A stretch of DNA of 64,000 nucleotides from Macrotis lagotis (Eukaryota > Chordata > Mammalia > Peramelemorphia > Peramelidae). The stretch is from contig NC_133665.1 of NCBI RefSeq assembly GCF_037893015.1, positions 103,693,937-103,757,936 on the forward strand, read 5' to 3'. Below, piece after piece: positions 60,471-64,000 of the stretch (position 1 is the stretch's first letter; each line of letters begins with the position of its first letter). Made by a program: the position numbers and the translations under genes. Below the pieces are notes generated by a model that ran no database searches, had not been told where the DNA came from, and saw only the letters and a list, made by a program, of their open reading frames with translations.

Positions 60471-61324
60471 ATCCTTTAGGCACAGACACTAAAATGGAAA
60501 ATGCTCAGATAACTGATAGGGTTAGCCAAGTGGGCATTCAGTGGAGTTCTTTTGGGTGTACACTTTTCCATTTCTACAGAGGCTGACTGGTTGTGGGTAA
60601 AAGGGCAGAGGAGAGCTTAAAGTCAAATACAATCTTGGCCTAAGTGGAGTTGGGAGTCACTAATAGGCAACAAGGCATACAGGATTTCATTCAAAGCCCA
60701 TTGTTCTTAGAAATGTATGACTTTTCTAGCCTTTGACCAGTTTTGTTTCTATGACCCTACATTAGCTTACTCAATTATCTGTGACTAGAGAGACCTGATT
60801 TGCAGATTAACTTAACCTTTGGTTTTATTCATCCTTTCATTCATCATAAACTTACTGTGTATACCCTGCTCAGTACTGGGGAGATTCAAACTCCCAGGTT
60901 TGGGAGACAGGTTGCAGACTTCAGGGAAAGAATGAATTCTCCTCATAGGAGGTTTTTCTTTCAAGAGTCCACTTTACACATGGGGACTCAGTGCTATTTA
61001 TTTTTTCTATTGAGCCATAAGCTCCCTGAGGTTAGGAACTTGAATATCTGGGGGCACTCCTTCATCTCCCAAGTGTTTAATAGGGGATTCTGCCCACATT
61101 AGATACCTAATAAATATTTGTGAAATCATTTTTTAAGACCACAAATTACTAAGCAAAGAGGCTGAGATGCTCAAATGAATTAAATGAATAGGAGGAAAAG
61201 AGAGGCACAACCAATCAGAAAAGTGAATTGTTTGGAGTTGCAAAATGAAGACCCATTAAAAACAATGATGTAACTTAGGAAAAGTCATGACTTTAGTGAG
61301 GAAACCCCTATATATCTATATCTA

Positions 61325-61382
<58 letters not shown>

Positions 61383-62878
61383 TTAGGTTTTTGCAAGGCA
61401 AATGGTGTTAAGTGGCTTGCCCAAGGCCACATGGCTAGGTAATCATTAAGTGTCTGAGACTGGATTTGAACCCAGGTACTCCTGACTCCAAGGGCCAGTG
61501 CTTTATCCACTACACCATCTAGCCTCCCCTTTCCATATATATATCTTATAACACACTGGTTTTTTACATAGTTTCACTTTAGATGTCCTTATTCCATTTT
61601 ATCTAGATTTTGCTTCAGGCTAGTCCTTCTGGAGCATGAAGCAGGCTACAGTGAAGGCTACCCATACATTTTCCCATGCCATAGGATCACCCCATCATCT
61701 TACCTCCCCATTGAGGAAGCAGTAGAGGACAGCTACCACAAAGCCCTGGTGGAAAAAGAGACAGAATTTGAGAACAAGATTGGGTCCAAATATCACTCTT
61801 AGCTCAGGGGTTGGTGAGGAAGAGGGCATGTAGAGACTAGTTTGGGACCTGAGATGGCCTAGGGAGTTTGGGGGAACCATTTTAACCAATTAAGGGGCTG
61901 GGAGACTGGGAAGCAGTACTAGAGAAGATGAGGAAGTTTGAGATTTAAAGGCTAGAGGACAGGAGATGGGAGGGTGAGATGAAATATCTTTTCCCCCAAA
62001 ACTAACCAGTCCATTGGACTCATGAGGAATGAATGGGAAGGAGAAAGGGAAAAATAAGAATTTATTAAGTATTTATTAGATCCCAGGTACTGTCTTCTAC
62101 AAATAATTTATTTTCTCTATCTCCCAATCCTTTTAACCATGCCTATCTTCTATTCCCTATCCCTCTCAGTCTTCTTACCTCATTTATCCATATCTGAAGC
62201 AGTTCTTCCTTCCAGGCCCTTTGATTCCTTAAATAACCTCCTTCCTTCCTTACTAACTTCATTTCTCTCAATTCTCTGCTTCCTTTCTTTGTTCCATCTT
62301 CCTTTACCACTCTCTTCCTTTATGGCCTTCCATTTTGCCTTTCCCTTCAGTTTCTCATCTCCTTCTCTTGACCTTGAATTCTTTAGTCCTTATCTTTTTA
62401 CTTCCTTCCATCCTCCTCAGTCCTATCTGTTGTGTCTTGGTGAGTTCAGATTCTAACCTGATCCATGAATGAAAGAAGGCAGAAAAATCACCTCCATTCC
62501 TTTTCATCTTCTATCCCCATACCAATATGTATTTCCTTATGGAGCACAGGGCCAGCTATAACCCTTTCTCAATGATGAACTTGAATTAATCAGGCAATAA
62601 CAATCACACTGAATTAAACTCTGGCCTTGAGCCCACATCCATGGAAATCATCAGCTGTGTCCTTTCCCACTCACTCCATCCTCAACCCTGGACCAAGTCC
62701 TGATCCTGATCCCAGAATGAGCCCCCAACCTTGAACCCAACCTTGTACCTGGAAGGAGCCCAAAACAAGCTCAAAGATCAGCTTCACTTGTTTCTTAAAG
62801 TTGTCGGGGAAGAGGGCAAAAATGATATAGTGCACCCCAAAGAGCGGGATCAGCAGCAGTGTTGATTTGGTCAGTCTC
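60196..62878 (-). CDS. VIPR1: VIPR1 (VPAC1 receptor), last three coding exons; 5' part outside the window
   Basis: VPAC1 is a class B1 G-protein-coupled receptor of the plasma membrane that binds VIP and PACAP and signals mainly through Gs and cAMP. Three minus-strand exons are visible: 62749-62878 (130 nt), 61704-61745 (42 nt) and 60196-60387 (192 nt with stop). The 130 and 42 nt sizes are typical of class B1 receptors. The first encodes TM6 with the PLFG motif, extracellular loop 3 and part of TM7. The second ends TM7 and the third gives helix 8 and the tail. The tail ends [13 protein letters not shown], matching the VPAC1 ending as I recall it (SSSFQAEVSLV) and unlike VIPR2. Earlier exons must lie beyond position 64000. 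I see none between 62900 and 64000, so that stretch is intron. Confidence 0.95.
60413..60467. repeat. (GA)n, reading (CT)n on the VIPR1 strand
   Basis: About 27 GA units. On the transcribed (minus) orientation it is a long CU tract whose edge is 23 nt from the acceptor AG of the last VIPR1 coding exon. Confidence 0.97.
60815..61130. repeat. L2-type fragments in the last VIPR1 intron
   Basis: About 60815-60900 resembles an antisense L2 3' end ('cattcatcataaacttactg'). 61010-61130 is a sense L2 3' end ('cataagctccctgaggttag', 'acctaataaatatttgtgaa'). Confidence 0.55.
61327..61530 (-). mobile_element. Marsupial tRNA-headed SINE with microsatellite tail
   Basis: A full antisense SINE (about 61374-61530) is preceded on the plus strand by (CT)n then (TA)n (61327-61373). 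On the SINE strand this is a tail of A, (TA)n and (GA)n. It lies in the last VIPR1 intron in VIPR1 orientation. Confidence 0.88.
61704..61745 (-). CDS. VIPR1: VIPR1 42-nt exon, end of TM7
   Basis: It encodes [14 protein letters not shown] in 14 codons. The acceptor is tttttccaccag and the donor is gtaaga. This tiny exon is a hallmark of class B1 receptor genes, and NGE plus the following V forms the conserved TM7/helix 8 junction. Confidence 0.95.
62749..62878 (-). CDS. VIPR1: VIPR1 exon encoding TM6, ECL3 and first part of TM7 (130 nt)
   Basis: Read on the minus strand, the acceptor is ctatccctag and the donor is gtacaa. One base completes a codon from the upstream exon, then 43 codons begin [20 protein letters not shown]. 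They run through the loop PDNFKKQV and finish [13 protein letters not shown] is the conserved TM6 kink motif of class B receptors. Confidence 0.95.
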
Positions 62879-63499
62879 CTAGGGATAGAGATACAAAGAA
62901 AGGATGTATTGGTGTTCATATATGGATCTAAGTATCTTTACTGCTCAAGAACCATCCTTGATTTAGTAGTGTTTTCAGAATAAAGTCATAGGACTTTTAG
63001 GATTTAAAGTTGGGAGGGCTCACATTCACCCCCAACTCCCTCATTTTACAGAGGAAGAAACTTTGTATAAGGAAAAAAAAAGAAAATATGGCACCCCACA
63101 GAAGGAAAGATACTTGTCCAAGGTCACATGGCTAGTAAGTCAAAATTGGAATTTGAATCCATGCTTTTTGATTCCATAAACTTTCCAGCCCATTAATACC
63201 AACACTAAGGGTAAAGGCACAGGTAGGAAGGTTAGCTGGGTTACTGAAGATAAGTTACTTCCCTTATAGACTGAGCCCCAACCCTGGCCAAAGACTGAGC
63301 GGTCTCCAAATATTAGAAGGGCTATCATTGGAAAGAAGGATTAGATTTATTCTCCTTGATGTTAAAGGGAAAATTAGAAGCAATGTGTGTGTGTATGTGT
63401 AGGGGGGAGGGTTGGCCAAAGGGAGGAAGAAAGTTGTTGAGAAACAGATTTTGGTTCCATTTAAAGAAAAACTTCCTGAAAACCAAAAATATCCCAAAA

Positions 63500-63635
63500 T
63501 TGAACTGGATGCCTTGAAGTGGATAGGTAGTGAGTTTCCCATCACTAGAGATCTCCAAGCAGAGGTTGGATGGTCTCTTATGGAGACTATCATACTAGAT
63601 TTCTACTCAGAAAGAAATTGGGATGGACACTTTCA
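63500..63635 (+). repeat. L3/CR1 3' fragment, cut by SINE
   Basis: 'gtgagtttcccatcactaga', 'agatctccaagcagaggttg' and 'gatggtctcttatggagact' are L3/CR1 text running into the SINE duplication. Confidence 0.65.
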
Positions 63636-63801
63636 TTTTATTTTATTTTTTTAATTTTTTGCAAGGCAAATGGGGTTAAGTGGCTTGCCCAAGGCCATAC
63701 AGCTAGGTAATTATTAAGTGTCTGAGACCGGATCTGAACCCAGGTAGGTACTCCTGACTCCAAGGCTGGTGCTTTATCCACTACGCCACCTAGCCACCCC
63801 A
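63636..63801 (-). mobile_element. Marsupial tRNA-headed SINE
   Basis: Full antisense copy with a small internal duplication (aggtaggta near 63743). Perfect 15-bp duplications ggatggacactttca at 63621-63635 and 63802-63816 mark a young insertion into an older L3/CR1 copy. Confidence 0.95.
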
Positions 63802-64000
63802 GGATGGACACTTTCAAAGATCCTTTCCAGATGAGGACATTTCAGCCTGATGCATGGTTAACTGCTCTGCCTCCTATTGTCTATGTGTCCTCAGGCAAAT
63901 ATCTATTTTCTTTGGCTTTTGCTTGTTCTATAAAATGAATGGGTTGGGCTAGAAGATCTCTACAGTCTCTGCTTCTTCCCCCTGCCTACCTAGATCTCTC

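Larger units (their letters stand above)
62880..64000 (-). other. VIPR1: VIPR1 intron upstream of the TM6 exon, cut by window edge
   Basis: No further VIPR1 exon is found. It contains an antisense MIR-like copy (about 63005-63175, 'tccctcattttacagaggaa'), an L3/CR1 piece split by a SINE, and a sense MIR tail at about 63870-63960. Confidence 0.6.

Noticed and set aside
62671..62919. Continuous 82-codon minus-strand frame taken as a single exon
   Set aside because: Only 62749-62878 is exon. The ends ([11 protein letters not shown] and VQGWVQGW) are intron read-through, as the splice sites and 130-nt family size show.
62900..64000. Additional upstream VIPR1 exon
   Set aside because: I scanned the minus strand for the preceding TM5/intracellular loop 3 exon and found only repeats and intron-like sequence.

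Overview
This is a vertebrate genomic window, almost certainly from a marsupial. Its genes are spliced with GT-AG introns. It carries many copies of a tRNA-headed SINE typical of marsupials (head 'ggctaggtggcacagtgg', body 'cctagctgtgtggccttgggc', tail 'ccttgcaaaaacc'), together with marsupial-type L1 3' ends, L2, L3/CR1 and MIR-like repeats. The SINE spelling looks most like a didelphid opossum (Monodelphis-like). That species-level guess rests on memory of the SINE families and is much less certain than 'marsupial'.

Only two protein-coding genes are supported, and they converge tail to tail. SEC22C lies on the plus strand (coding exons 1479-18966). All six coding exons are present and join in frame to a 303-residue protein with a longin domain and four membrane segments, acting in ER/early secretory traffic. 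The 3' end of VIPR1 (VPAC1, the class B receptor for VIP and PACAP) lies on the minus strand (coding exons between 62878 and 60196). Only its last three coding exons are in the window, covering TM6, TM7, helix 8 and the cytoplasmic tail. The rest of VIPR1 lies beyond the right edge. As I recall it, human 3p22.1 has the same neighbours in the same convergent arrangement.

Layout: 1-300 is an antisense L1 end cut by the window edge. 301-1451 is SEC22C 5' flank or 5'-UTR intron. 1452-18966 is SEC22C, with introns holding L1, L2, L3/CR1, MIR-like and SINE copies. 18967 to about 20000 is probable SEC22C 3' UTR. About 20-59 kb is a roughly 40 kb gene-poor interval built largely from repeats. It includes a 2.6 kb HAL1-like (half-L1) element with target-site duplications at 33962-36555, a clean 5'-truncated L1 at 45117-45763, a 127-bp L1 stub at 49737-49863, a second L1/HAL1 ORF1 relic at about 50.1-51.9 kb split by a SINE, and several long dinucleotide tracts. 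About 59.0-60.2 kb is probable VIPR1 3' UTR, and 60196 onward is VIPR1.

I see no CRISPR array, bacterial operon, complete retroviral provirus or new gene system. The best leads are local: a long CU tract beside the VIPR1 last-exon acceptor, a three-copy 23-bp dyad repeat in SEC22C intron 3, a HAL1-like insertion into one half of a duplicated L2 segment, and two weak candidates for unannotated transcription.
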